Assembly (NCBI GenBank): GCA_003254885.1
Contig: QANT01006764.1
Coordinates: 1-39,974 of the forward strand
From: Purshia tridentata
Taxonomy: Eukaryota; Streptophyta; Magnoliopsida; Rosales; Rosaceae
Direction of reading: 5' to 3'
Length of the DNA: 39,974 nucleotides
Positions 12,011 through 23,805 of this stretch are shown piece by piece; the first letter of the stretch is position 1; every line of letters starts with the position of its first letter. The position numbers and the translations under genes were made by a program. Below the pieces are notes generated by a model. That model made no database searches and was not told the origin of the DNA. It saw nothing but the letters and a program-made list of their open reading frames with translations.

Positions 12011-15000
12011 TTAAGGACAATCATGCAATAAGGGTACATTGAGAGAGGATGAAAGGTCAGAACCAGTTATTTTGCAGCTTGCGTGATCATACTGCTTTGC
12101 CTTATTTATGTTATCACTGCCAAGGCAACAATGAAGTTCTTCCAAGTCCATGCACTCATTATTACCAGGCAAGCCTGAATTGGAAGTACTAGGCTGGAAT
12201 TTTGTCCCACAACTCTGAGAAGAGCACTTTTGAGGTTTACGTACTTCTTCATCTTCGCTGTCCAAACAACAAGGCTGGTTGCAATGAGACAATTTGCTGT
12301 CATTCTGGCTTCCATAGTTATGGGCATCTGGTGCAGAGGATTTTTCATATTTCCCTCCATGTTTGTCAGTTCCTTGCAAAAGTAGCATGCTGTTGAGTAT
12401 CACAAGTACACATGTCCCAGTATCAGCAAGAACTGCAGCCCAAACAAGTGGATGACCTGCAAAGGCCAGTGCAAGGATTGCAAGCTTGGGAGTCAATGAC
12501 AAAATCACATTCTCAACCACTTTTCTATTTGCTCTTTTTGCAAGCTGGATTGCTTTTGGTAGGTTTCTAATGTCATTTGACATTAAAATCACATTCCCAG
12601 TTTCTTGAGCAAGGGCTGATCCTGAAATGCCCATTGAGATACCAATATCAGCCGTGGCTAAAGCTAGGGCATCATTAATACCATCTCCAACCATGGCTGT
12701 ATATCCTTCCGTTTTATATCCATTAACGATTCTTGCCTTGTCTTCAGGTAGAAGTTCTGCATGGACAACATCAAGAGCTTGCTCAAGCTGCACATCAGAT
12801 AAATTTATACTCATATTAGCTCTTTTTCATTCATTTGCAAAGAAAATGTCTATGCACTCATTAATTTATCATAGAGCCATGTATATTACCCTGAGCAGTG
12901 CAAAGAGTGAATCGTTAAATGAGTTTAATTTAATCACAGCATAGCATTTCTGAAAAAGGGGGGTTTTGTTGCAGATAGAGGTGCATTTCCAGAAACAATC
13001 TCATATTCAATTTTTCAATCTTTTCTGAGCTTTGCTTTTGTGCTATTAAGTATCAACCAGACACTAACAGATTACGCAAAAACAAGAGACTTCCTGGATT
13101 GCTAGAAATGCATTAACCAAAAAGAAACAACAGAAAATAAATATTGACAAAGGAAAATCTAGTTTGGCGCAGTCATTGTTGAATCATCAGAATCTAAAGA
13201 GATCAGCAAAGATAGAGCCATCACCATAAACCAAGGGCGCATTTTAACAAACTTTAATGTGCTGTTTGAATGGCAAGAGGCACCATCTAATCAATGCTTT
13301 GTATATATGTATATCAAGCTAGATATAATGCACCTGCTCATTTGTGTGCATAGCTGCAGTATGACTATCTCCTGTGAGCATGGCTGTTTTAATGCCTAAT
13401 TTCTTCAGCTCCCTGACAGCCTCTAAGGCCCCAGATCGACATGCATCTGACAGCGTAAAGATTCCAGCAGGGGTTCCCCCAGAGTAAATGTATCCAATGG
13501 TCTTCCCACCCTTATCATAGCCTTCAATGTATGGAACTGATATTTCAATAATATTAATGGTCAGAGCATGAAAACATAGATCTTATCCAACTTGATTGGA
13601 GTTAAAGAAAATGAATGGACATCCTTGGAGTCAATAGCTAGCTATCTCATAAAACAACTTCAAATTATATAATGCATGTGCACTAATGTGAAACTGGAGG
13701 GTTTAGTTTGCAGTTTTAAGAATGGAGTTGATGGCTTTCACCTGTTCTGCAACCAGCACTCAAAGCAATTTTTTTGTTTCCAATGTAGATATCTTCTCCA
13801 TCAATTTTACCATGAATGCCTTCCCCAGGAAAATTATGAAGTTCCTCCACCTTTTCAGGTGCTGGCTCAATTGAAAGCAATCTTGCATAATCAACCAGGG
13901 CAGCTGCCATTGGATGACTCGACTTCCTCTCAATGCTTGAAACCCTTGAATAGTTTGTTTATTTGACTAATATTAATAACTAACCAACAAACTGTGAAAT
14001 TTGCAAGCAAAAGAAAATTCTTTAAATGAACACAGGGATCAAAAGGAAATTTAATACACTTTTGTGTATTGAATTTGAAAGGAATCCATCCAACCATCTT
14101 TTCCCCCTTTTTTATGCAGCTTTTGAAACAGGTTTCTGTGCTTAAACTAAAACTTTCCCTCTCAAGTCTCATAGAGTAACTTTTTCTTCATAACCATAAT
14201 TGTGGTGAGATTTCAATGGTAAATCAGATTTGTAGAGTTATCAGTTTTTTTTAATGAATAGAGTTGTAGTCTTTACCAGTAAAGCAATGTGTTCACGCTG
14301 ATGCCATCATGAAGAGATTGAAAATCCATCACAACAAATTCACCACTTGTTATCGTACCAGTTTTGTCAAAAGCCATGGTCTTGATTTTACCAAGAATTT
14401 CAAGGTAGTCACCCCCTTTGATTAGAAGGCCAGATGTTGCTGCCTTTGTAAGTGTGCAGAAAGTCACAACTGGTGTAGAGAGGATGAGGGCACATGGACA
14501 AGCACTTACTAAAACAACCAAAGCTAAGCGAAACCATTTGTTCCAGTTATTGACATATAGTGCAGCTGGAATCACCATAACAGAAATGGAAATGACTAGG
14601 ACCACTGCAAAACAATACCAGGAAATTCATGAATGAAAATCTTCGCAAGCTTTGTAGTATTAAGGGAATGTGGTTGGTACATGTACAAACGGAAGGTAAT
14701 ACCTTAGTGGTGACATAACTTCTAATAGCCTTAATATTAGACTTGATCATGATTCATGTAACAGTCAAACTTTAAAGCATTCGGTATTTCCTGAAAAAGA
14801 AGGGGCGGAAAATCCGAAATTCTACTTGGAAAAGAAGTTTCTTCATGATGAACCTAAATAAGCAAAAACCCCCCATCAAAATCATTCTTTCATCGTCTTA
14901 GAAGTTCTTTTTCTTTTAAACACTGCAAAATAGGAAAATTCTAATACCGGCCTATTTTATGGAATTTTTTTTACTCAATTACCTGTTTGTATATATCACT

Positions 15001-18000
15001 GGTTGTGCACTCACACCAGTCCCATACACTAGTCGTGCATAATGTGAAATAAGAAGGCAAGCCACACGTTAAGACACCTCATGGAACAATTCAATAAAAG
15101 ATCGAATTCTATAGGTAACATAACCCCCACAGGGCAATGGTGAAAAGTTCACTGACCTGGGGTATAAAACCTTGCAAATTTATCAACGAATTTCTGAGTT
15201 ATGGATTTTCTGTTCTGAGCTTCTTCCACAAGTTTAGCCATTTTAGCAACCACACAGTCTTCAGCTAAGGCTGTAGTTTTCACGCTAATATAACCTAAAG
15301 AGAACCAAAAAGTTTGAGAAAAAAGTAATAAAAACAAATCTGTGTATAGGGAGGGAGATTTATGTTACCATTGAGATTGATAGTGCCAGCCCAGACAATG
15401 GATCCCTTTTGTTTGGCAACTGGATATGACTCTCCAGTTAGTGTTTTCTCGTCCACTTCACCTTCACCTTCCACAACTATTCCATCAATGGGTATGACTT
15501 CACCAGCCTTAACAGCAAGAATTGTGTTCAACTCAACCGCATCAACATCCAGAACTTCTCCGGTTTCTGCTAAGACAGCTTTTTGAGGGGCCATGCTTAT
15601 CAGCGATGACATCACTGCATTTGCCTGAATACATAACATGATCAAAATTACAATTTTTAATAGTCTTTTCTTACATAGTACGTAACTGACTACCACAGGT
15701 CTAATCAGGATTAGTCTATGATATCATAGTCATTCGGCCATTTACTAACATTGTTATTTTAATTTGGTTTATTACATGATGCGAATTTCTTCATGACCTT
15801 TCCCTAGCTGGAACTTCATCAAAATTGCTGATTCTTCTGAAACAGATTACGCATGTCTCCAATATTGAAATCCATGGATATATGTTTTGTTGCTTTGCTT
15901 CTTAAAAGTTTCATTTTTATTTTATTTGAAAATAAAACTAAGATGAATAAGCAATGAGGTTAGTTCTTGAATCTTTTTCACAAAAGATGGGTTAATTCAA
16001 TGGTGGAGAAGGATCGTGAAGAAACCTTGTGACGTGACCTTGACTCAAGCCACTCTGCAATGGTGAACAGAAAGACTATAGTGCCAGCTTCCAAATAATC
16101 ACTCAAAGCAATTGTCCCAATCACTGTCAAAAATATACACCATGTATGAGTTACCAGTATATCATAAACTAGCACCTACGTACCAAAAAATTGAACTTCT
16201 ATTTAGTTTTGCAAAAATATACAAATACATAAACCATAACATATATGTCCATCTTATTCAGGCATATAATGTTATGCATAAACCTTTCTTTACTCAAAAA
16301 ACAAAATTTGTGCAAAAATTTCATTGCAAAGGCATTTCATTAAACTTATGAACTCACTCTTGGAATAGAGTCACATGGCTTTTTGCCATTTTTCTACTTG
16401 CACTTGACTAATTACATTATGTTACAGTAATACAATTCAGGCCATCAATTCTATTTCACACTATGACCATCCAAGCCATCCAATCAAGGCCATAGTTTAT
16501 CTCGGTTGGCATGGACTCCTTTTTTATTTTTAATATTTGGTCTGGACATTCACATATATAGTGTAAAGGTTGGCCAAAGATTTTAATTTTAATGTTAATC
16601 ATTCCAAGGCAATGTTACTATTCCATTAATCTTTCAAATAGCCATGTCATGTAGAGAACTGGAAATTTCAGTTAAGTTAGACCCTACTTTATCTTCTCTT
16701 TGTTGAATATGCTTATTTTTTAGTGAGAGTTTAAAAGTTTTATTGCTTCTTTAGTATTTGATAATGTCAAAGACAATGTTATTGAACAGAATAATTAATC
16801 ACTGTAGTCATTAGCATAAGGTCATGTTCTCATCATTTATACTCATCCTCAGGGGAAGGAGGTGCATGCCAGCTACTTCAAATTAATTATTCACAAGGTA
16901 AATCCTCTGCAAAATACAATGAATTAATTAAATCTCATAATTAAATATTCACGTACCGGCAAAAATAACGAGAATGTTGATATCAACCTTAAGATTCCGA
17001 ATTGAAGATACACATTTCATAAAAATGGGAAAAATGCCAGCTGCAACCGCTCCTAGGGCCAACCATTTCAATGGGCCGTATACATACTTCAAAAATGATA
17101 GTAGTAGTAGCACACCACTAACAATTGCATATGGACTTGGCCATTTTTTCTTGTAATCTTCCACATGCACTCTAACGTTTGATTCTAGCCTTGCTTGATT
17201 TAAAGCCTCAACTGCCGTGTATTAGAACCGCAAATTGATCATGATGCATGATAACATATATTATCATGTATAATATACTCAATTTACACCAAAAAAGAAA
17301 AAAAATGTAGAGAGAATACATATAAGGGACATTTTAAGCAAAGGCATTTCGGTTAAGAATATATAACATAGTTTGTGCTCATCCATCAATTGTGCAATGT
17401 GTCATATAACATTAAAATGTGGCTTGTAGCACTCTTTGTCATATTAATTCACTGTCCATTGTTTTTAAATACCATTGATGTGGTAAAAGCTTGGTTGGCT
17501 TAAATTATGATCTATCTCTTATAGGTACAGTTTTGTTTTATATTATTGAACTGAGATCCAAAACAGAAGCCTAAAGCCTTAAACCCACATCTTTTTCAAA
17601 TTCAAGGACTCCAAAGGTATATTGTTAAATATATCATGACAGTTGAAAGATATTTAGTTAAGACTCAATGTGCATGAAACACTAAAAAATTTATATAGGA
17701 TTTGTTAGAGTTATCAATCATAGTATATATCTTTAATTAGTACAATGTTATACGTTATAACTAAAGATGCTTTTGATACATACAGGGGAACCAGCCCTTA
17801 TAGGGGAGGAGTCGGAGGACTCTTATTTTCATTCTCATTCTACTCTCTCCTTTGGTAGTTTATTTCTTTCACCATGTAAACTAACAGGTCTCACAAGAAA
17901 TAAAAGATAAAACAACAATGCTCGAGAGAGAAAGGATTAGCAGATTCTACTCCTTTTCTTTACAAATACATCATCAAAAAATTGAAGAGAAATCTAAAAA

Positions 18001-18476
18001 TTCAAAATTTATTCAAAATACTTTTACTATCTTTATTATCAAACTACATGAAATTCCAATGAAACAACATTAACAGCATCCTCTATTTTTGCTTTTCATG
18101 ACACTGAACTTCAAATTTATCAATAACCACCACAAGAAAGTTATAGTACGCGGTCAACTAACTAATAACTGGTCTAATAATAATTTACAAAAGAACACAA
18201 AAAAAAAAAAAAAGCATCAAAGTGAGAGCAGTGTTTTTCTGGGTACTTACCGATTACTTTCTGGGAAACGAGGAGACTATCATGGATTACAATGACAGTT
18301 TTAGAAGGGAGAATCACGGATACTTCTTTAACACCATCAAGAGACTTCAGGATATTCTCAACCAAAGCAACTTCTGCTGAACAGCACAGGCCCAACACAT
18401 CAAAATAGCTTTTCTGAAACTTCTTGGCAGCCTTGTTTTCATCATGGGAAGCACCAAATACCTCAACAGAGAACAT
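12011..18476 (-). CDS. P1B-type heavy-metal ATPase (HMA2/3/4 clade), probable Zn/Cd exporter
   Basis: Nine exons (18476-18251, 17211-16957, 16123-16026, 15624-15369, 15294-15157, 14604-14277, 13944-13742, 13536-13334, 12787-12011) give 827 residues without a frame break. In order: a metal-binding domain with GLCCSAE at 29-35, the plant Zn/Cd-ATPase variant; TGE at 256-258; the CPC membrane metal site at 360-362; the phosphorylated Asp in DKTGT at 404; SSHP at 442-445; TGD at 556-558; and GDGINDAL at 603-610. The last position is Pro in essentially all P-type ATPases, so L610 is anomalous. The final transmembrane helices ([13 protein letters not shown]) are followed by a 120-residue tail with ten Cys, including two CC pairs, and no His run. 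Arabidopsis HMA4 has a far longer Cys/His-rich tail, so the length is nearer HMA3. Members export Zn2+/Cd2+ to the apoplast or load them into the vacuole; which applies here cannot be told. The start is the first in-frame ATG; a CCCAACAG just before it could be a leader-intron acceptor. Confidence 0.93.
16124..16956 (-). other. Intron 2 of the HMA gene
   Basis: 833 bp of AT-rich sequence between the exon ending ...VIFA and the exon starting [10 protein letters not shown]. No conserved coding block or transposon end was recognised inside. Short frames here are not coding. Confidence 0.6.
17212..18250 (-). other. Intron 1 of the HMA gene
   Basis: 1039 bp, the longest intron of the gene, splitting the codon after KVI in the metal-binding domain. 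The segment 17765-18055 is less AT-rich at its left end, and its ends (CTTTTGATACAT and ATTATCAAACTACAT) are weakly inverted, so a diverged MITE insertion is possible. No gene is seen. Confidence 0.5.
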
Positions 18477-18882
18477 GTTCTGTTGGGATTTAAACCTTTT
18501 GCCAATTAGCACACACAACTCAACTCAACTCAACCCAACAAACCAGCAATATCTATATATCGAAAAAAACCCGAGACAGCAAGTAAGTAGCAACAACTTA
18601 ATATGCTACAAGCCTACAATCAAGCAAAATTTATCTAAGAGGCAACAAATCAAACAAGTAGAAGTCGCACCAAGGTTTGACATGGTTCGGCTAATATCTG
18701 AAAGCATAACATTCAAAGCTAAGCAACCAAGACAAGACAAGAGTAAGGACACAGTGTTCTCAATTTTAGGATTAAGGCATACATCTGTCGAGCTTTAAAC
18801 CAAAATACAGAAACCAGATCCCAAGAACGAAGATTTAAGGTTTGCTTCTGCTTTGTTCTCTCAAAAACAGTTGACTTCGCGC

Positions 18883-18896
18883 TATATATATATATT
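18883..18896 (-). promoter_or_regulatory. Candidate TATA box of the HMA gene
   Basis: A run of alternating TA lies about 410 bp upstream of the ATG on the minus strand. It would place transcription start near 18850 with a leader of about 370 nt, which is long enough for a leader intron. No zinc-deficiency element (RTGTCGACAY) was noticed in the upstream 600 bp. Confidence 0.35.
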
Positions 18897-19101
18897 TTTG
18901 AACTTTGAAGTGCCCAGTAGCCGTCCTTCCCTGCCTTTTTAATACATTACATTGCCGAGTGTAACTAGTGGAATTTCTATATCTAATTATCCTTACTATT
19001 GGTTTTTAAGAAATTTTACTGGAAACTTTCAAGTGGGAATAAAACTCTTTCATAATTTTTTTTCAATCATTTGAGAAAAATCTATATAAATTAATAAAAT
19101 A

Positions 19102-20327
19102 CTTTAATATTAGGAAATTTTATTCACACCCAACAAGTCAACAACCTCCTCATTTTACCCAACACAATTTTAAAATGACCATTAAGGACAACCATTTTTT
19201 TTTTAAAAGTGAATCTTTTTTCTATAGATAACATCCCACTCACCATCAACCTCCATATTTCCCTCCAAACTCACCTTCAACCTCACCATCATAAATAAAC
19301 TCCAAACCCTAAACTAATTTTTATCCCCATATCATTTAATCAAGGTTGCTTTAACGAATGAACATTCAAATCATTATTTGGGAATCTTTAAATGAGTTAT
19401 ATACTATAATTTTTTTGCATTTGCTATAGTTTTTTGTATTTATGGACGCGATTAATGAATTTAGAATTGCTCAGTATTCAATTGTCGCACACTAAGACAA
19501 CCGAATGTTGATGACTTATTCGACAAGAGACTACCGAATAAGTCTAGGTTATTTAGTATGTGTCAACTAAATATGGTTAGAATATTCGGCAAGTGCCCAC
19601 CGAATGATTTGTGAGCAGAATGTGGGCCTATTCCAAGTGCAAATTCAAAGACAATTCCATAGAAATTCATTTACAACAAAATTACATAATTCAAAAGTGT
19701 ATAAATTAATGCCTAAAATATCACTAAGTTCAAGTGATTTACAAAATCTAATAAGCCATACGTACACAAAATCATGTGGTATGAAGTCACCGAAACATCC
19801 AAACTTATTCGGCAAGGAGCCACTAAATGCATCACAATTTGGAATCCCTCTCTATATAACTGGCACATATTTGGAAGGCGCCTGTTGAATGCTATGCGAA
19901 CCCCAAAAAAAAAAAACAAACAAACAGAAAAGTACCCAACAACTCCACCCCTAGATAGCAGCATTAACACCCATCTTTCTCCCTCACCCACCCAACTCGC
20001 CGGTGTCGCCTTCCCACTCTATGTCTTCCTTCTCTCTCCTTACCTTACCCTTGCTTTCTTCCCTCAACTTTTCTCTCTCTTCCCTCCTCTTCCGTCCCTC
20101 TCTCTCTCAAACTCCAATCTATTGAGTGATGTGGGGTGTGTGTGAAATGTTTGGTAAGGAGAGAAATTGAAAAGAGTGGGTTGTGTATTTTTAATAAGGG
20201 TAGAATAGTAATTTGGGTTGGGTAAGATGATAAAATATTAATTTAAAAAGGTGATGGTTGAATAAATTAAAAAGTTGGGTAAAATACGAAGATTTTTGGA
20301 TATGAATAAAATATCGCTTTAATATTA
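19102..20327. mobile_element. Non-autonomous Mutator-like element with 11-bp target duplication
   Basis: CTTTAATATTA stands at 19102-19112 and again, same orientation, at 20317-20327. Between them the element (19113-20316, 1204 bp) starts GGAAATTTTATTCACACCCA, and its reverse-complemented end reads CGATATTTTATTCATATCCA. TTTTACCCAAC recurs further inside both arms. A 9-11 bp target duplication is typical of MULEs. The interior holds a CT-rich stretch (about 19975-20110) and three TTCG(G/A)CAAG motifs near 19519, 19585 and 19808, two of them followed by a CCGAAT sequence. No transposase is visible. Confidence 0.65.
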
Positions 20328-21142
20328 TATAGTAATTATATTATGAGTTTTTTTTTCTATGAAGGTCAATAGATTTTAAAATTTTATACTACTTTAGGCA
20401 ATATAGGCCAAATCCATTTGCTTATGTCATGTGATTTGGTGCGTTAAACATTATTAATTTGTTCATTCCATTTTTTTCATTATTTATGAGTGTGAAATTA
20501 TGACTTTGCCCTTAATTTGGTTTATGATTTAGAATTTTTTACAAATCGAGTTTACAAAATGGGGTTTAGAATTTACAAAACTGATTTAGGGTCAGAATTG
20601 GTTTTATAAAGCTTAATTATGACTTAAAGATTAGATCTTTGCCCAAAACCTGCTTATATGGAAGCTAAACCTTAAGCCATTTTACTGCATATAACAGCTA
20701 ATTAATACAAACCTAGTACAAATCAAAATATGCATAGTATTGTAGGTTTATAATCTATTAATTAATATAGAATTACAAAAAATTGGATTGATAATCTATA
20801 AACTAATATGAAAATATTTATTAATTTCTTTGCAACTAATCCTTTGATCTTATAAGGTTTGTTAGGGGTTACTTGGATTAATTTATTAGTATCGAATTTT
20901 GAATAATCTAGGGGTTTAGGGCTAATTATTTTAGTGTGTAAAAACATTTTTTCTATTTATGGTTTTGGGCAATTAATTCTTAATTTGTTAGAAGTTAAAT
21001 CTTAAATTATAAGCGATGAACAGGTTCCACGTACAAAAGTAAAGTTAATTAAAGTGTTAAAACCTAATATAATTAGCAATACAGAAAAACAAAAAGCTTT
21101 GTATTATATGCAATTTTAAGCTTATCCAAATTTGGATTAAGT
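20328..21142. other. AT-rich intergenic DNA
   Basis: No gene, RNA or clear element seen. Sequence is AT-rich with scattered TTAGGGTT/GGGGTTTA words around 20525-20600 and 20900. Confidence 0.5.
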
Positions 21143-21267
21143 TATTGATTTAAAGGAAATATCACACATCATCAATGCCTGACAATACATACTCACATAA
21201 CAATCGAAAAAGTACTCATAATAATAATCACCCCGAATTTGAGAAATGATATTCTTCTGGATTTAAA

Positions 21268-21681
21268 GGGAATATGTCACAACAAATAACTTTATGTTTA
21301 GATATATATATATAGTAAAAACAGCAAATAGTTCATCTTCTTCTTCTTGTAGCACGTCTCCAAATAGCTAGCCTTCCAAGTTTAATCCAACATTGACAAT
21401 TAAGGAACGGGGGAAATTGGTTTTCTTCGAGTAAAATATGAATGAATCGGAATAGGTTCCTTAGGACAAGGGAATGTCACAACAAATAACGTTATGTTTG
21501 GATATATATATATATATATATATATAGTAAAAACAGCAAATAGTTCATCTTCTTCTTGTTGTAGCACGTCTCCAAATAGCCAGCCTTCCAAGTTTAATCC
21601 AGTTTTGACAATTAAGGAACGGAAGAAATTGGTTTTCTTCGAGAAAAATATGAATGAATCGGAATAGGTTCCTTAGGACCT
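21268..21681. repeat. Tandem duplication of about 205-212 bp at the 3' end of secreted-protein gene A
   Basis: The unit starting GGGAAT(AT)GTCACAACAAATAA at 21268 repeats at 21470. It contains a (TA)n run longer in the second copy, TAGTTCATCTTCTTCTT, GTAGCACGTCTCCAAATAGC, GACAATTAAGGAACGG and the last 22 or so codons of the gene. The second copy holds the true gene end, the first an orphan copy downstream. Confidence 0.85.
21400..21466 (-). pseudogene. Orphan duplicated 3' end of the secreted-protein gene A
   Basis: On the minus strand this fragment reads PKEPIPIHSYFTRRKPISPVP and a stop, nearly identical to the C-terminus of the gene at 21612-21998. It has no start, signal peptide or promoter of its own, having been copied with the 3' flank by the local tandem duplication. 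Two residues differ from the intact copy (S/T and S/P). It could serve as an alternative 3' exon only if a splice acceptor were used; no support for that is visible. Confidence 0.7.
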
Positions 21682-21998
21682 GGAGGAGTACCATGAGGAA
21701 TATCGGCATTCCTAGGAATATTTTTAGAAGGATCAGGAATGGTATTTACTCCTCCAGAAATCCCAGGATTTATTTTAGTACCTCCAGGAAGAGCAGAAGC
21801 TTCAGAAATACCACCTTTTTTTAGGTTTACACCTCCATGATGATGATGACCTGTTAAGCCACCAATCACTTTGGAAATATAAGATTTAAGAGAATCACCA
21901 TTATTTTCTTCACTGGCTTGCACTGCAACCACCACAACCAAAATCAGTATCATCATCGTCTTCATCATAACTTGAGCCTTTGTGCCAATATCTCCCAT
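21612..21998 (-). CDS. Small secreted protein with His4 cluster, paralogue A (unknown function)
   Basis: Single exon, 128 residues, not a family I recognise. Residues 11-28 are a strongly hydrophobic signal peptide (MILILVVVVAVQA, likely cut after A28). The mature 100 residues hold KSYISKVIGGLTG, a GHHHHGG cluster at 50-56, VNLKKGGISEASALPGGTK, NPGISGGVNTIPDPSKNI and a Pro-rich basic end with FSRRKP. There are no cysteines in the mature part, so it is not a defensin or LTP type. Spacing of the conserved blocks matches paralogue B, which supports real coding. A TATATATA box at about 22034-22042 lies some 40 bp before the ATG, implying a very short leader. A secreted metal-binding or peptide-precursor role is conceivable but only a guess. 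Confidence 0.7.
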   Translation of the reverse strand: MGDIGTKAQVMMKTMMILILVVVVAVQASEENNGDSLKSYISKVIGGLTGHHHHGGVNLKKGGISEASALPGGTKINPGISGGVNTIPDPSKNIPRNADIPHGTPPGPKEPIPIHSYFSRRKPISSVP

Positions 21999-22740
21999 AT
22001 TCCACTTTGCTTTCTCTCTTTAACTTTTGTTGTTATATATAGTGTAAATTTATAACTCATATTCTCCTGCCAGCTTTGCTACTTGTTCTTTCTACGAAAT
22101 TTAATATGGGCTAAATTAATTACAATTTTCGTCCTTGTAATTTGGGTTGTTTTCCACAAAATCCTAATAGTTTTTAATTTTTGTAAACAAGTTCCTATAA
22201 GTTAATAAGAAAAGGCTATTATGTTATTTTATGTGGCTTAATTAATTGCACATATATGCATGCAATTATATGCGAGTATCAAATGTGTCCGTCAATTTAG
22301 TTGATGAAAGTCCTAGTTTAACTTATTTGCAACCATTATTTACTATAAGGAGTTTATTAAAAAAATGTAAAACTATACAGAAACCTAAATGGAAAATAAT
22401 CAAAGCTATGAGAATCAAAATTTAAATTTGACCTTTTAACTTATTTATTCTCTTTTAATTCTTTGAATTAGTTTTTGTCCTACGGGAAGGTTTAGGAGGC
22501 AAAGGTTCAAAAACAAAATAAACAAATCCCAGTAGACACTTATATTAGAGTTGTTACAACGCTTGACTTCTGAAAAAGGCCAATATATAAGAAGTGAAAA
22601 ATTCTAACATTTATTAGTATTTCACGTCTTTCAGTAAAAACCTTTCATTAATCAATTGAAGGAATACGGTGAATAAGTTCGGTGTGTAAAATTTTTTATT
22701 ATTTAAGTAATAAATCTATTTCATATACAAAAGGTTGATT

Positions 22741-23805
22741 AATTTACATGTTAGAGTAAAATCTTGTCATTTAATCAATGAGATAAGTGTCCAGACTATT
22801 GAACTTGTATTAGTTTACTCTCCAGACTTACCTATTCAATATTCTTATGAAAAATTAATCACCACACTTTTGCTTCTGTTCAATATATAATGCCTGAAAC
22901 TAACTTTGGTTGGTTAATTTGAACCTTCGATTGATAAAGAAAAGTCTCATCGCAGTTCCAATGCTAAGCCTTGAACCACTGTAGTAGCCCTTTGGTTGGG
23001 TATTGAATATCGGATAGGCCAAGGAGTGAAAGGAGAAATTCCCCCACCCTGGCAATTTGTTCGGTAAATTGATAAAAGTGATGGACACATTACTACCATT
23101 TTTCTTTTAATAAGACAATTTGTGATGGGCTGTGTAAATGGAGTTTTGGATGAAATCATATCCAATTCTTTAAGTCAGATATAATAAATATGTTATTAAT
23201 TAAGTGACATTTACAATTAATCATGTTAATGAATGATAGTGACCTCATATCCAATTCTGTTGCCGGGCGTTTTAATTACAATCATGTTGAAATCTCATTA
23301 ATAGCTGCAAAGAGTTGATGGCTAGCTATAGATTGGAAGTGTGGAGTAAGACACAACTACAGCCTACAAGGGCCAAAATGAGGTTGCTGATCATTTGGCT
23401 TCTTGGGATTTGGCTTAGCTTCGGGTGTTCATGTTTTATCTTCCCCCTCTTCTCTTTCGAGTTTTTTGGGTTTTGACAGTAAATCCCAAAAAATTAGGAT
23501 GTGATTATGGTTGGGCAATCTCACGTGAAATAGCTTGTAGGGGTAATAGACATATCAAAAATGATGTTATAAGAGATTTTGGCAAACCTTAGAATTTGTG
23601 GTATTAAGTGAAGGGAAGAAGAAAATTAGAGAAGAAGCTTTGGATTAATTAGAACGGTTTGTGCGTAAGAAATCTGTGGATGACATTTATCTTTTTAAGG
23701 TATAATATTAATAACATCCACTCATATTATGATACATATTTTGGTTATAATTACACCAAACAATCTCTTATATCAATGAAATCCTTCCATAAATATAATC
23801 ATATA
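22741..23805. other. Intergenic spacer between the duplicated segments
   Basis: AT-rich sequence with no gene I can support. Short minus-strand frames at about 22900-23165 have no recognisable domain or family. Confidence 0.5.

Larger units (their letters stand above)
21143..22740. repeat. Segmental duplication, copy A (carries the first secreted-protein gene)
   Basis: Homology to copy B (23806-26161) begins near AAGGAAATATCACACATCA (21153) and ends near AAATAAATCTATTTCA-like sequence and AAGGTTGATT (22740). It covers the gene, its promoter and about 700 bp upstream, including ATTTAGTTGATGAAAGTCCT and AACCTAAATGGAAAATAATC. Both copies have the same orientation. Confidence 0.75.

Noticed and set aside
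18477..18518. Upstream start for the HMA protein (14 extra residues)
   Set aside because: The codon at 18518 is TTG, not ATG; the first ATG in frame is at 18476.
21612..21700. C-terminal PIPIHSYFSRRKP as an IDA/PIP-like peptide hormone motif
   Set aside because: Only loosely like PIPPSxPSxRHN; it lacks the Ser-Gly/Pro core and is absent from paralogue B.
21720..21790. NPGISGG as a CEP-type peptide domain
   Set aside because: CEP domains need a fuller consensus (xFRPTxPGxSPGxGH) that is not present in either copy.
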